Translations under genes and position numbers: made by a program | The notes under the pieces: generated by a model | The model's database searches: none | Told to the model about the DNA's origin: nothing | Seen by the model: only the letters and a program-made list of their open reading frames with translations | Part shown: piece by piece, positions 47,146 to 56,115 of the stretch | Layout of the letters: each line of letters starts with the position of its first letter | How positions within the stretch are numbered: the stretch's first letter is position 1 | Source of the DNA: Vibrio cincinnatiensis | GTDB lineage: Bacteria; Pseudomonadota; Gammaproteobacteria; Enterobacterales; Vibrionaceae | Reading direction: 5' to 3' | NCBI RefSeq assembly: GCF_022113815.1 | Contig: NZ_SGOM01000003.1 | Coordinates: 1-64,000, forward strand | DNA length: 64,000 nt

Positions 47146-48852
47146 ATGCTCGCTTTTATTTCATTTATCGGTTTTACGCTGTTCGTTGCGGGTTTTGCTT
47201 ACTATAAAACGCACAATGCACACCTCACTGATTCAACCGAAGGGTATTTCCTTGGTGGGCGATCGTTAACTGGGGTGTATATTGGTGGCTCTATGCTGCT
47301 AATGAACCTTTCCACGGAACACCTCGTTGGGCTAAATGGCTTATCATTTCGCACTGGCTTTATCGTCATGGCATGGGAAGTGATGGCAGCCATGACCATT
47401 GTTCTTTTTGCCATTTTCTTTTTACCTCGTTACTTAAAGCTGGGTATTTCTACCATCCCAGAATACCTAGAAAAGCGCTTTGATAAACAAACGCTGACTA
47501 TCACGTCGATTCTATTTTTAGCTATGTATGTAATTTCATTATTACCTATTGTGCTTTATACCGGCGCGATTGCTTTGGAAAGCCTATTCCAAGTCTCTAA
47601 TGTTTTTAATGTTGATAAAGATACCGCCTTATGGCTTATGGTTTGGGGAGTGGGGGGGATTGGCGCTATTTATGCTGTCTTTGGTGGAATTAAAGCCATT
47701 GCGGTGGCTGATACCATTAATGGCGTAGGGTTAATTACGGGCGGTTTGATGGTCACGCTGTTCGCTCTGGCTTATGTCGGAGAGGGTGATATCTGGGGCG
47801 GATTAGTGGAAGTGTATCAAGCTCACCCTGAAAAGTTTAATTCGATTGGCTCTGAAGACTCTATGGTGCCATTTTCCACCTTATTTACTGGGTTGATTGT
47901 CTCGAACATGTTTTTCTGGTGTACCAACCAGTCGATTGTACAAAAAGCATTGGGAGCGAAAAACCTAGCAGAAGGGCAAAAAGGGGTGCTGCTTTGTGCT
48001 TTCTTTAAACTGATGATCCCAAGCATTATCATTTTACCCGGTATTATTGCATTCCATGTGTTTAATGGACAGATGGCAAACCCAGACCATGCTTATCCGA
48101 ATTTGGTGCAACTTGTCTTACCCGAAATGTTGGTCGGTTTTTTTGCTGCGGTAGTGGTTGGAGCCGTGTTCTCTACCTTTAGTGGCGGATTAAACTCTTC
48201 GGTAACCCTATTTACCGTCAATATTTTCCAAAAATCGCTTAAACCTGATGCAACGGAAGCACAAACTGTCTCTGTTGGTAAATGGTTAGGGCTAAGCTTA
48301 GCGTTAATCTCTATGATTGTGGCCCCCTTAGTTGCCAACGCACCAGATGGCTTGTTCTATCTTATCCAGCAGTTACAAGGTTTGTTTAACTCGCCGATTC
48401 TGAGTGTGGTACTGGTTGGGTTACTGACTAAACATGTGCCCGCCATTGCCGCTAAACTGGGGCTACTTTTTGGTGTGTCAGCCTATATTCTGTTTAACTT
48501 TGTGTTCCAAGTAGACATCCACTTCTTCCACCTCGTTGGGCTATTGTTTGTTGCCAACGTTGCCTTTATGTTGACGGTGGGCCACTTCTATCCTCAGGAA
48601 GATCATGAAGATGTTTATACCGAACAAGTGGATATTACGCCTTGGTCTATGACACCTGCGGTGGCAGTGCTGATCACACTTTCTTCTGTGTCTATGTATG
48701 TGTTCCTTGCGCACAATGTGCCAACTTGGATCATGGCTGGATACTATTTATTGGCGGTAGGGGCACTGGGGTATGTCTTCTGGGTTATTTTCCGTGAGTT
48801 AATGCGCAGTCCACGAGCCAAAATGATCAAAGCTCAGAAAGACGCTCAATAG
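47146..48852 (+). CDS. Sodium:solute symporter (SSS family), probable inositol transporter
   Basis: 568 residues with about 13–14 hydrophobic segments. SSS features are EGYFLGGRSLTGVYIGGSML, LNGLSFRTGFIVMAWEV, and GAVFSTFSGGLNSSVTLFT. The length and GYFLGGRSLTG pattern resemble SGLT/SMIT-like sugar or inositol carriers. It lies about 100 bp after iolG, which suggests uptake of myo-inositol with sodium; specificity is inferred. The start 47146 has TGGAGG 5 bp upstream, better than 47113. A strong terminator follows. Confidence 0.82.
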   Translation: MLAFISFIGFTLFVAGFAYYKTHNAHLTDSTEGYFLGGRSLTGVYIGGSMLLMNLSTEHLVGLNGLSFRTGFIVMAWEVMAAMTIVLFAIFFLPRYLKLGISTIPEYLEKRFDKQTLTITSILFLAMYVISLLPIVLYTGAIALESLFQVSNVFNVDKDTALWLMVWGVGGIGAIYAVFGGIKAIAVADTINGVGLITGGLMVTLFALAYVGEGDIWGGLVEVYQAHPEKFNSIGSEDSMVPFSTLFTGLIVSNMFFWCTNQSIVQKALGAKNLAEGQKGVLLCAFFKLMIPSIIILPGIIAFHVFNGQMANPDHAYPNLVQLVLPEMLVGFFAAVVVGAVFSTFSGGLNSSVTLFTVNIFQKSLKPDATEAQTVSVGKWLGLSLALISMIVAPLVANAPDGLFYLIQQLQGLFNSPILSVVLVGLLTKHVPAIAAKLGLLFGVSAYILFNFVFQVDIHFFHLVGLLFVANVAFMLTVGHFYPQEDHEDVYTEQVDITPWSMTPAVAVLITLSSVSMYVFLAHNVPTWIMAGYYLLAVGALGYVFWVIFRELMRSPRAKMIKAQKDAQ

Positions 48853-48897
48853 TGACAAATTTTTACCTTGGCGCTTACTAGAGTGAAATACGTATAC

Positions 48898-48932
48898 CGC
48901 TCAATCCTTTCGTAAAAGGATTGAGCGATTTT
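48898..48932 (+). terminator. Terminator after the SSS symporter
   Basis: A perfect 13-bp stem, CGCTCAATCCTTT (48898–48910) with AAAGGATTGAGCG (48915–48927), has a 4-nt loop and ends ATTTT. Confidence 0.88.
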
Positions 48933-48955
48933 CGTTGATAGAAATAGGCTTTGCG

Positions 48956-50815
48956 ATGGAAAGTTCACTTTTACCGAATATTGTTAGTTATCTTTCTTCA
49001 ATTGATCCCTTTGAGCGATTAGGAGAACAAGAGCAAAATGCCCTAGCGGCGGCAGTGGATATTCTCTATTTAAAGCAAGGTAAAACGCTTGCTGGAGAGC
49101 ATATTGTCGGGCAGGGCTTGTACCTTGTGCGAACAGGTGCGGTAGAGCAATACCATACAGATGGAACCTTGCGTGCTCGACTCGCAGATGGTGATCTGTT
49201 CGGTTTTAGTCAGCTGTATCGTACGGGTGAGTGTGATTACCAGTTAGTGGCGTTAGAAAATACTTTACTGTACCGCATTCCGAAAACTGTTTTGTTACAG
49301 CTCATGCAAGATAACCCTGCCGTTAGAAATCACTTCTCTTCCAAAGAATCGGTGCGTTTGGCTCATTCCAGTGTGAAATGGACCGGTGAGGATATGCTTT
49401 ATTTAAAACGAGTGAAAGAAGTCATGAATCGCAGTGTGGCAAAAGTCCATTCGGAGACTTTGGTGCAAGAAGCCGCACAAATCATGGTTAATAGGCATCG
49501 TTCCAGTGCGTTAGTGATGGATGATGGTCAATTAGTGGGGGTCGTGACAGACAGGGATATGACCAAGCGAGTCATTGCGGCGGGGTTAGGGTTGGATGCA
49601 CCGATTAGCCAAATTATGACTCAACATCCTCAAACCATTCAGTCAGATGCATTGTTGCTGGAAGCGATGGAAATGATGATGTTGCATAATGTACGCAGCC
49701 TGCCTGTGTTGGACGGTGAACAGGTTGTCGGAGTATTAACCGCTACCAGTTTGACTGAAAAAAGCCATGTTCACGCGGTGTTTCTGATCAGCCGCATTTA
49801 TCGGCAGGAGTCTCTGACCGAACTGGTGAGCATGGTCCCTCAACGACAAGCCGTATTTGATGCATTACTCTCTGCCAGCGTTGCTCCCGCCATTATCCAA
49901 CAGATGATGACGTTGATCGCCGATGCGTTTAATAAACGGCTACTGCAACTGGCTGAGCGCAAGTTTGGTCCACCGCCGATGGAATATGCTTGGTTTGCCG
50001 CAGGATCTCAGGCGCGCCAAGAAATGCACTTAAATTCTGATCAAGATAACGGCATCATATTGGCCAGAGAAGCCAACCATGATGAGCGAGCTTATTTTCA
50101 CAAATTAGCACAGTTTGTTTGCCATGGGCTTGATGCCTGTGGTTACCCATTTTGCCCAGGAGAGATGATGGCGAGTCAGGCTCGTTGGTGTGTCTCTTTA
50201 GAGCAATGGCAAAAAAACTTCAGGCAATGGGTGGTACTGCCTGAACCTCAGTCATTGCTTGATATCAGCGTATTTCTTGATATGCGTTTTTTATACGGTT
50301 CAAAAGATTTGGTTGAGGCACTGAATCAAACCTTGCTCACTTGTGTACGAGAAAATCAGCGCTTTCTTTCTATTATGGTGGCAAATTCTTTGCGTGTTAG
50401 TCCTCCACTTGGCCTGTTTCGTCAGTTTGTTTTAACAAAAGATGGGGATAACCGCCAAGTGCTCAACATTAAACAGCAAGCGGTAAATTTAATTGTTGAG
50501 TTAGCGAGAATTTATGCCTTAAATGCAGGGTGTTTTGTACCAGAAACACATAAAAGATTAGCATACGCGACAAAGCTTGGGGTGATAAGCCATGCCAGTA
50601 AGCAAGAACTACAAGAAGCGTTGAACTTTATCAATCAAGTCCGTTTTCATCATCAAGGTGAACAAATACAGCATGGACAACCACTGAATAATCAGATCGC
50701 GCCGAGTGAGTTAACGGCGTTTGAACGTAACCACCTCAAAGATGCATTTCGAATTATTGCTCGTTACCAAGAAGCCGCGAAACAACGGTATCATGCAGGA
50801 GGGCGTTTACGGTGA
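48956..50815 (+). CDS. CNMP-binding/CBS-pair/DUF294 nucleotidyltransferase-like protein
   Basis: 619 residues. Order of domains: cyclic-nucleotide-binding-like (about 15–130, LYLVRTGAVEQYHTDGTLRA), two CBS motifs (about 150–275, VKEVMNRSVAKVHSETLVQE, GVVTDRDMTKRVI, SLPVLDGEQVVGVLT), a DUF294 nucleotidyltransferase core with GSQARQEMHLNSDQDNG, and a DUF294 C-terminal substrate-binding domain. It is probably a cytoplasmic nucleotide-sensing regulator; its enzymatic product is unknown. In many proteobacteria this protein and the exonuclease below accompany an SSS symporter. The start 48956 is preferred over a TTG at 48935. Confidence 0.82.
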   Translation: MESSLLPNIVSYLSSIDPFERLGEQEQNALAAAVDILYLKQGKTLAGEHIVGQGLYLVRTGAVEQYHTDGTLRARLADGDLFGFSQLYRTGECDYQLVALENTLLYRIPKTVLLQLMQDNPAVRNHFSSKESVRLAHSSVKWTGEDMLYLKRVKEVMNRSVAKVHSETLVQEAAQIMVNRHRSSALVMDDGQLVGVVTDRDMTKRVIAAGLGLDAPISQIMTQHPQTIQSDALLLEAMEMMMLHNVRSLPVLDGEQVVGVLTATSLTEKSHVHAVFLISRIYRQESLTELVSMVPQRQAVFDALLSASVAPAIIQQMMTLIADAFNKRLLQLAERKFGPPPMEYAWFAAGSQARQEMHLNSDQDNGIILAREANHDERAYFHKLAQFVCHGLDACGYPFCPGEMMASQARWCVSLEQWQKNFRQWVVLPEPQSLLDISVFLDMRFLYGSKDLVEALNQTLLTCVRENQRFLSIMVANSLRVSPPLGLFRQFVLTKDGDNRQVLNIKQQAVNLIVELARIYALNAGCFVPETHKRLAYATKLGVISHASKQELQEALNFINQVRFHHQGEQIQHGQPLNNQIAPSELTAFERNHLKDAFRIIARYQEAAKQRYHAGGRLR

Positions 50816-51528
50816 TAAAACATTGGTTTCGTCGTCAGCATCCGATTAAAAATGGTGATAAGTTACGATGTCACGCTTTGGCTCAATCTAGAATTCCGAC
50901 TCATTGCCTGCCACTTTTTAAAAAACCGTACCCTGATCCCAATACCCCGTTATCTGAAGTAAAGTGTGTGGTGTTAGATTTTGAAACCTCGGGTCTGAGC
51001 CCAGATCAAGATGCAATTTTATCAGTAGGGATGATCAACATTCATTACCCTGTGATGTCTCTTGCCTCGGCTCAACATTATTACGTCGAATCAGAGCAAA
51101 GTATTGAAGCGGAAACGGCGGTCGTTAACCATATCGTACCGGAAACGCTGCTCGGAGGTATTTCACGTCATGAGTTGATTGAATGTTTGGTCGAAAGTTT
51201 AAGCGGGAAAGTGGTGATTGCGCATGGCGCTGAAATTGAGAAACAATTTTTACGTCAGATATTACAGCTAGAAGATTCACTGCCTTTACCCCTGATCTTT
51301 TTAGATACGATGCGCTTAGAGCGCTCACTCATGAAATATCGAGGGGTCATGTATCCTGATTTACGATTAGCCCACCTTCGAGAGCTGAAACAGTTGCCTC
51401 CTTATCTTGCTCATAATGCTTTTGCGGATGTCGTGGCCACGGGGGAGTTGTTTTTAGCGTTGATCGAGGAAATCTGTGCAGACCAAACACCATTGTTGGG
51501 GCCTTTGGTATTACGTTCATTATCCTAA
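50812..51528 (+). CDS. DEDD-type 3'-5' exonuclease (DnaQ-like)
   Basis: 238 residues. The RNase T/DnaQ exonuclease core starts at about residue 50: VVLDFETSGLSPDQD (DxE), VVIAHGAEIEKQFL (exo II region with Glu in place of the usual Asp context), and AHNAFADVVATGELF (H-x4-D). The GTG start overlaps the DUF294 gene by 4 bp (GTGA), so translation is coupled. Its substrate is unknown. The partnership with CNMP–CBS–DUF294 is recurrent near SSS transporters; a signalling-nucleotide or RNA role is only a guess. Confidence 0.82.
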   Translation: MIKHWFRRQHPIKNGDKLRCHALAQSRIPTHCLPLFKKPYPDPNTPLSEVKCVVLDFETSGLSPDQDAILSVGMINIHYPVMSLASAQHYYVESEQSIEAETAVVNHIVPETLLGGISRHELIECLVESLSGKVVIAHGAEIEKQFLRQILQLEDSLPLPLIFLDTMRLERSLMKYRGVMYPDLRLAHLRELKQLPPYLAHNAFADVVATGELFLALIEEICADQTPLLGPLVLRSLS

Positions 51529-51644
51529 CGATTTTCGGTTATTCGCTCTGTAGAAAATGGAGCGAATAAGGTGGTGGTGCGCTATCCGATGGTCATTATT
51601 TTTCGATCCAATTAGATTTTTTCATTTTATTTTAATAAAAATCC

Positions 51645-51660
51645 GAAATAAATTTTTATT
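51645..51660. promoter_or_regulatory. Putative IolR operator upstream of iolR
   Basis: GAAATAAATTTTTATT keeps the left half of the repeated palindrome, 53 bp before the regulator start, consistent with autoregulation. Confidence 0.45.
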
Positions 51661-51712
51661 ATTGTTTCATTTTGCATAAAATTATCCATACGGTAAGTAA
51701 CGGAGTGTTGGA

Positions 51713-52549
51713 ATGGTAACAGCAACAACCTTAAGTGAGTTAGAAGATCAAATTCGAACTCGTTATGGGGAATTAAGCAAAAGATTGCAGCAAGTTGCAG
51801 CGTATGTCTTGGATAATAAAAACAGTGTCGCTTTTGAAACGGTGTCAGCTATTGCGGAGCAAGCGAGTGTTCCACCGTCAACCTTGATCCGTTTTGCCAA
51901 TGCTTTTGGTTATAGTGGCTTCAATGAAATGAAACAACTATTTCGTAGCAATCTATTAGAAGAGACTTCCAGCTACACGGATCGTGTCCGATTATTGAAA
52001 GAGATGGAAGGGGATACAACACCACCGGAACGTCCGATGGATATTCTGCAAGAGTTTGCACGGGCAAATAGTAATGCGATGCATCAGCTAGCTGCGCAAA
52101 CGCCGGTTGAATATTTAGATGGTGCGGTTGAGATCCTTGCTCAGGCGAAAAATATCTATGTGGTGGGTTTAGGGCGTTCATTTTCTGTTTCGTCGTATCT
52201 GGTCTATGCATTACGCCATTTAAATAAACGAGCCTTCCTTATTGATGGGTTAGGTGGCATGTTTAAAGAACAACTGAGTACGATCGAAGAGAATGATGTA
52301 TTGATTGTGATCAGCTTTTCACCGTATGCAAAAGAAACCACGACGATCAGTGAATCATTGGCTGGTTCAGCGATCAAACAAATCATCATCACCGATAGTC
52401 AAATTAGCCCATTAGCCTCATCCAGTGATGTGTGCTTTGTCGTGAAAGAGGCGAAAGTGGATGCATTTCGATCGCAAGCCGCATCATTATGCTTAGCTCA
52501 AACTCTGGCGGTATCGCTTGCTTTCCATGACTCGCCGAGCAAACACTGA
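51713..52549 (+). CDS. iolR: RpiR-family transcriptional regulator, probable IolR
   Basis: 278 residues. The N-terminal HTH_6 domain (about 10–85) has RLQQVAAYVLDNKNSVAFET and IAEQASVPPSTLIRFANAFG followed by YSGFNEMKQLF. The C-terminal SIS domain (about 125–260) has NIYVVGLGRSFSVSSYLVYA and VLIVISFSPYAKETTTISES, which binds a phosphosugar. It lies inside the inositol cluster next to iolB and iolD, so it is the obvious regulator. Its likely operator is the TGAAATAAATATTTCA-like palindrome repeated across the cluster. Repression relieved by a pathway phospho-intermediate is inferred from the family. Confidence 0.85.
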   Translation: MVTATTLSELEDQIRTRYGELSKRLQQVAAYVLDNKNSVAFETVSAIAEQASVPPSTLIRFANAFGYSGFNEMKQLFRSNLLEETSSYTDRVRLLKEMEGDTTPPERPMDILQEFARANSNAMHQLAAQTPVEYLDGAVEILAQAKNIYVVGLGRSFSVSSYLVYALRHLNKRAFLIDGLGGMFKEQLSTIEENDVLIVISFSPYAKETTTISESLAGSAIKQIIITDSQISPLASSSDVCFVVKEAKVDAFRSQAASLCLAQTLAVSLAFHDSPSKH

Positions 52550-52566
52550 TGCGACTCACCGAGTAC

Positions 52567-52600
52567 AAAAATGCCAGCGATTTGTGCTGGCATTTTTATT
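52567..52600. terminator. Bidirectional terminator between iolR and iolB
   Basis: AAAAATGCCAGC (52567–52578) and GCTGGCATTTTT (52586–52597) form a perfect 12-bp stem with A and T tracts on both sides. Confidence 0.88.
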
Positions 52601-52651
52601 TCATAAAAACACGATAATTCCAGTTTATAGGGTTAGCATGTGACTTTGAAA

Positions 52652-53476
52652 CTAAGCGTGTTTGGCTTTATAGGCTGGGCCATTGACCCACTCATGGTCG
52701 GGTTCCCAGGTGAAACACCATTTTCTTGAAGGGCCAGCCATCACATTTAAGTAATAGTTGTCGTAACCGGCGATGGTCGCTACAGGGTGATAACCTTTTG
52801 GGGCCTTGACCACATCTTTATTGTAGACAGCCATCGATTCATCTAAAGAACGATCATCGGTATAGACGCGCTGCAAGCAAAAGCCTTGGCTAGGGTTAAG
52901 GCGATGGTAGTAAGTTTCTTCTAAATAAGTTTCATGAGGTTCGTTAGATTGATCGTGCTTATGGCTGGGATAGGAGCTGGTACAACCCTCATCGGTAAAC
53001 ACCTCCACAACCAATAAGCTATCTGCGGGGACGTCATCAGGTAATATATTATGCACATAGCGTTGATTATTTCCCTGACCTCTCGCTTCTGCGTGGATGT
53101 CTTGAGGGGTGATTAACCGAGTAGCATAGGTTCCTTTTCCCGGAGCTTTGCAGACAGCTAATTCTAGTGAGGTTAATGCTTCAACCTCACAACCTTCTTG
53201 AGCGGAAACATAAACAGCGTATGGTTTTTTACGTTCAAAAGGATTCATCCGTTCGCCGATGTGTTCAAAACTCGCTGTTTCTGTTTTTATGCTTGCTTTG
53301 CCCGCGACTAGAACCAAGCAGAGTTCATTACTTGATGCGGGTAGAACCAGCTTTTGTCCTGTTTTCAATTCATAAACTTCAAATCCGACATATTCCCACC
53401 CCGCATTTTCAGGGGTTATTTTTTGAGTGCAACCCGTTTTATCCGGTGATTTATACTTTGATAACAGTGTAGACAT
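52652..53476 (-). CDS. iolB: 5-deoxy-glucuronate isomerase IolB
   Basis: 274 residues, double-stranded beta-helix (KduI/IolB fold). It converts 5-deoxy-D-glucuronate to 2-deoxy-5-keto-D-gluconate. Characteristic stretches are NAGWEYVGFEVYELKTGQKL, RYVHNILPDDVPADSLLVVE, and SSYPSHKHDQSNEPHETYLE with metal-binding His and Glu. The start at 53476 (MSTLLSKYKSPD) follows GAGGAACATCGC; the frame to 53506 extends without support. Divergent from iolD across a region with two perfect putative IolR operators. Confidence 0.9.
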   Translation of the reverse strand: MSTLLSKYKSPDKTGCTQKITPENAGWEYVGFEVYELKTGQKLVLPASSNELCLVLVAGKASIKTETASFEHIGERMNPFERKKPYAVYVSAQEGCEVEALTSLELAVCKAPGKGTYATRLITPQDIHAEARGQGNNQRYVHNILPDDVPADSLLVVEVFTDEGCTSSYPSHKHDQSNEPHETYLEETYYHRLNPSQGFCLQRVYTDDRSLDESMAVYNKDVVKAPKGYHPVATIAGYDNYYLNVMAGPSRKWCFTWEPDHEWVNGPAYKAKHA

Positions 53477-53586
53477 GCGATGTTCCTCATCGGTTAGCGA
53501 ACTCATTTCCCCGTCATCAGTCTTTGCTCATTCTTCATGGCTTATTTCTGATTAAAATGAGTTTAAGTTTTCAAATTACCATTTTA

Positions 53587-53602
53587 TGAAATAAATATTT
53601 CA
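53587..53602. promoter_or_regulatory. Putative IolR operator between iolB and iolD (1)
   Basis: TGAAATAAATATTTCA is a near-perfect 16-bp palindrome (7-bp arms, 2-bp centre), 110 bp upstream of iolB. I use it as the reference sequence of the motif. Confidence 0.65.
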
Positions 53603-53715
53603 ATCTCAAGATAAACTTAAGAGAAAAAAGCGGATTACGTGATGAAATAAACCCCTAATTGTCACAATTATACCCAGATCACAAAAGCCAACTTTATTTC
53701 AATAATAAATTGAAA

Positions 53716-53731
53716 TGAAATTTATATTTCA
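53716..53731. promoter_or_regulatory. Putative IolR operator between iolB and iolD (2)
   Basis: TGAAATTTATATTTCA has both TGAAAT/ATTTCA arms, 100 bp upstream of iolD. Confidence 0.65.
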
Positions 53732-53830
53732 TATAGTGTTTTTAGGAAAGAACAGGATTGCGGTAAGTCACGAGAGCGGTGATGGAACAGTATCATGCTT
53801 CTCTTAGCGAATTTTGGAGATGATCGGGTT

Positions 53831-55762
53831 ATGAATACGATAAGAATGACAACAGCGCAGGCGCTGGTCAAATTTATGAACCAACAATACGTTGAGTTTG
53901 ATGGTCAGCAGCATAAGTTTATTCATGGTGTACTGACGATTTTTGGTCATGGCAACGTAGTAGGGCTTGGGCAAGCGTTAGAACAAGATTCAGGCGATTT
54001 GATTGTTCACCAAGGGTGTAATGAACAAGGGATGGCGCATATTGCAATGGGGTTTGCTAAACAGCATAAACGCAAGAAAATTTATGCCGTGACTTCATCT
54101 GTTGGCCCCGGTGCTGCCAATATGATCACGGCAGCAGCAACGGCAACCGCAAACCGAATTCCTATTCTCTTTCTTCCGGGGGATGTTTTTGCTTGTCGAC
54201 AACCGGATCCCGTTCTTCAACAAGTTGAGCAATATTATGATGCTTCAATCAGCACCAATGATTGCTTTAAACCCGTTTCTCGTTATTGGGATCGTATCAA
54301 TCGCCCTGAGCAATTGATGTCTGCGATGATTCATGCCATGCGCGTTTTGACCGACCCTGCCGATACTGGTGCGGTCACTATTTGTTTACCCCAAGACGTA
54401 CAAGGGGAAGCATATGATTTCCCAGAATATTTCTTTAAAAAAAGAGTGCATCGTATTGATCGCCGACCTGCGACTGACGCCATGATCGATGAGGCGGTTC
54501 GCTTAATCATGACGAAGAAAAAGCCACTACTTATCTGTGGTGGTGGGGTTCGATATTCTGAAGCTCACGAAGCATTTCGTCAATTTGCAGAAACCTTCCA
54601 TATTCCTTTTGGTGAAACTCAGGCCGGGAAAAGCGCCATTGTGTATGATCATGCCCTTAATTTAGGTGGTATTGGTACCACGGGCGGTTTGGCTGCTAAC
54701 CTCATTGCGAAAGACGCCGACTTGGTGATTGGGGTAGGTACCCGATTTACCGATTTTACCACGGCTTCTAAATCTTTATTCCAACATCCAGACGTCGACT
54801 TTTTAACCATTAATGTCTCTGAGTTTGATGCCAGTAAACTTGATGCCACTGCGGTGGTAGCGGATGCGAAATCGGCACTTGGGGCAATGGCAAGCCACTT
54901 AATTCAGGCTGGCTACACCAGTGGTTACCAAAATGAGATCAAACAAGCGAAAGCATTGTGGCGAGAAGAAGTTGCGCGTTTGTTTGCTACACAAATTGGG
55001 CGAGAATACCAACCGGAGGTGGAAGGGCATTTTGATGATGAATTGCGTGAGTATCGAGAAGCTCTCAATACGGAGTTAACACAAACTCGTGTTTTAGGGT
55101 TGTTGGATCAACACTTAGAAGATGATGCGATAGTGGTCGGGGCCGCAGGTTCGTTACCGGGTGATTTACAACGGCTATGGCAACCGAAAGTACCTGACAC
55201 TTACCATATGGAGTATGGTTTCTCCTGTATGGGGTATGAAATTGGGGCTGCCGTAGGGGCGAAAATCGCTTGCCCAGAGCAACCTGTTTATACCTTATTA
55301 GGCGATGGCTCTTACATGATGTTGCATTCTGAATTACAAACATCCATTCAAGAAGGGGTGAAGATCAACGTAATCTTGTTTGATAATGCCGCTTTTGGAT
55401 GTATCAATAATCTACAAATGAGCCAAGGGATGGGTAGCTTTGGAACTGAAAACCGCTTTCGGGATCCGAAAACAAACACGTTAACTGGGCCATTGGTCCC
55501 GGTGGATTTTGCTATGAACGCCGAAAGTTATGGATGCCGAGCCTATCGAGTTTATAACGAAGAGCAACTGATCAGCGCACTGGCAGAGGCGAAAAAGCAG
55601 ACGGTATCGACCCTGATTGATATCAAAGTATTACCTAAAACGATGACGCATGGTTACGAAGCTTGGTGGCGCTGTGGCACTGCTCAAGTGGCAGATAAGC
55701 CAGAGATAGAACAAGCCGCGAATGACATAAAACAAGTGTTAACGACTGCTCGTCAGTATTAA
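53831..55762 (+). CDS. iolD: 3D-(3,5/4)-trihydroxycyclohexane-1,2-dione hydrolase IolD
   Basis: 643 residues, thiamine-diphosphate enzyme. It hydrolyses the ring of trihydroxycyclohexane-dione to 5-deoxy-glucuronate. The N-terminal PYR domain has [14 protein letters not shown] and [19 protein letters not shown] with the catalytic Glu. The PP domain has [20 protein letters not shown] and [15 protein letters not shown], the GDGS...N ThDP/Mg motif. The start 53831 ([10 protein letters not shown]) follows GGAG; 53795 has no RBS. Divergent from iolB. Confidence 0.92.
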   Translation: MNTIRMTTAQALVKFMNQQYVEFDGQQHKFIHGVLTIFGHGNVVGLGQALEQDSGDLIVHQGCNEQGMAHIAMGFAKQHKRKKIYAVTSSVGPGAANMITAAATATANRIPILFLPGDVFACRQPDPVLQQVEQYYDASISTNDCFKPVSRYWDRINRPEQLMSAMIHAMRVLTDPADTGAVTICLPQDVQGEAYDFPEYFFKKRVHRIDRRPATDAMIDEAVRLIMTKKKPLLICGGGVRYSEAHEAFRQFAETFHIPFGETQAGKSAIVYDHALNLGGIGTTGGLAANLIAKDADLVIGVGTRFTDFTTASKSLFQHPDVDFLTINVSEFDASKLDATAVVADAKSALGAMASHLIQAGYTSGYQNEIKQAKALWREEVARLFATQIGREYQPEVEGHFDDELREYREALNTELTQTRVLGLLDQHLEDDAIVVGAAGSLPGDLQRLWQPKVPDTYHMEYGFSCMGYEIGAAVGAKIACPEQPVYTLLGDGSYMMLHSELQTSIQEGVKINVILFDNAAFGCINNLQMSQGMGSFGTENRFRDPKTNTLTGPLVPVDFAMNAESYGCRAYRVYNEEQLISALAEAKKQTVSTLIDIKVLPKTMTHGYEAWWRCGTAQVADKPEIEQAANDIKQVLTTARQY

Positions 55763-55789
55763 ACGATAACACGATATCACCCCCGATTT

Positions 55790-55818
55790 CCCACCACAAA
55801 ATGTGGTGGGCTTTTTTC
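55790..55818 (+). terminator. Terminator after iolD
   Basis: CCCACCACA (55790–55798) pairs with TGTGGTGGG (55802–55810), followed by CTTTTTTC. Confidence 0.9.
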
Positions 55819-55985
55819 TATTTCCACTTTTCTATTTTTATTTCCCATCAAATTAAAATTCTATATTACATTGTTTTTATTGATGTTTTGTTTTTTTGAA
55901 GTGTTAATTCTATTTTTTAGCATTTGTAAATAAAAATTCCATTACGATCACATAATGAAATATTGAGATATTTTTTTATTGAAAA

Positions 55986-56001
55986 TGAAATAAATATTCC
56001 G
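55986..56001. promoter_or_regulatory. Putative IolR operator upstream of iolC
   Basis: TGAAATAAATATTCCG differs from the reference palindrome only in the last three bases, about 115 bp before iolC. Similar weaker words (TGAAATATTGAGATATTTT near 55955) lie just upstream. Confidence 0.55.
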
Positions 56002-56115
56002 TATAAATGGTGTTGTGAAATGGTTGTGCAATAGGATGTAACACGGCAAGAACGGTCTTATCACCTTGAGGGTTAAGAAGGCACGTTTAGCACTGAGGTA
56101 CTTGAGGAGTGAACG

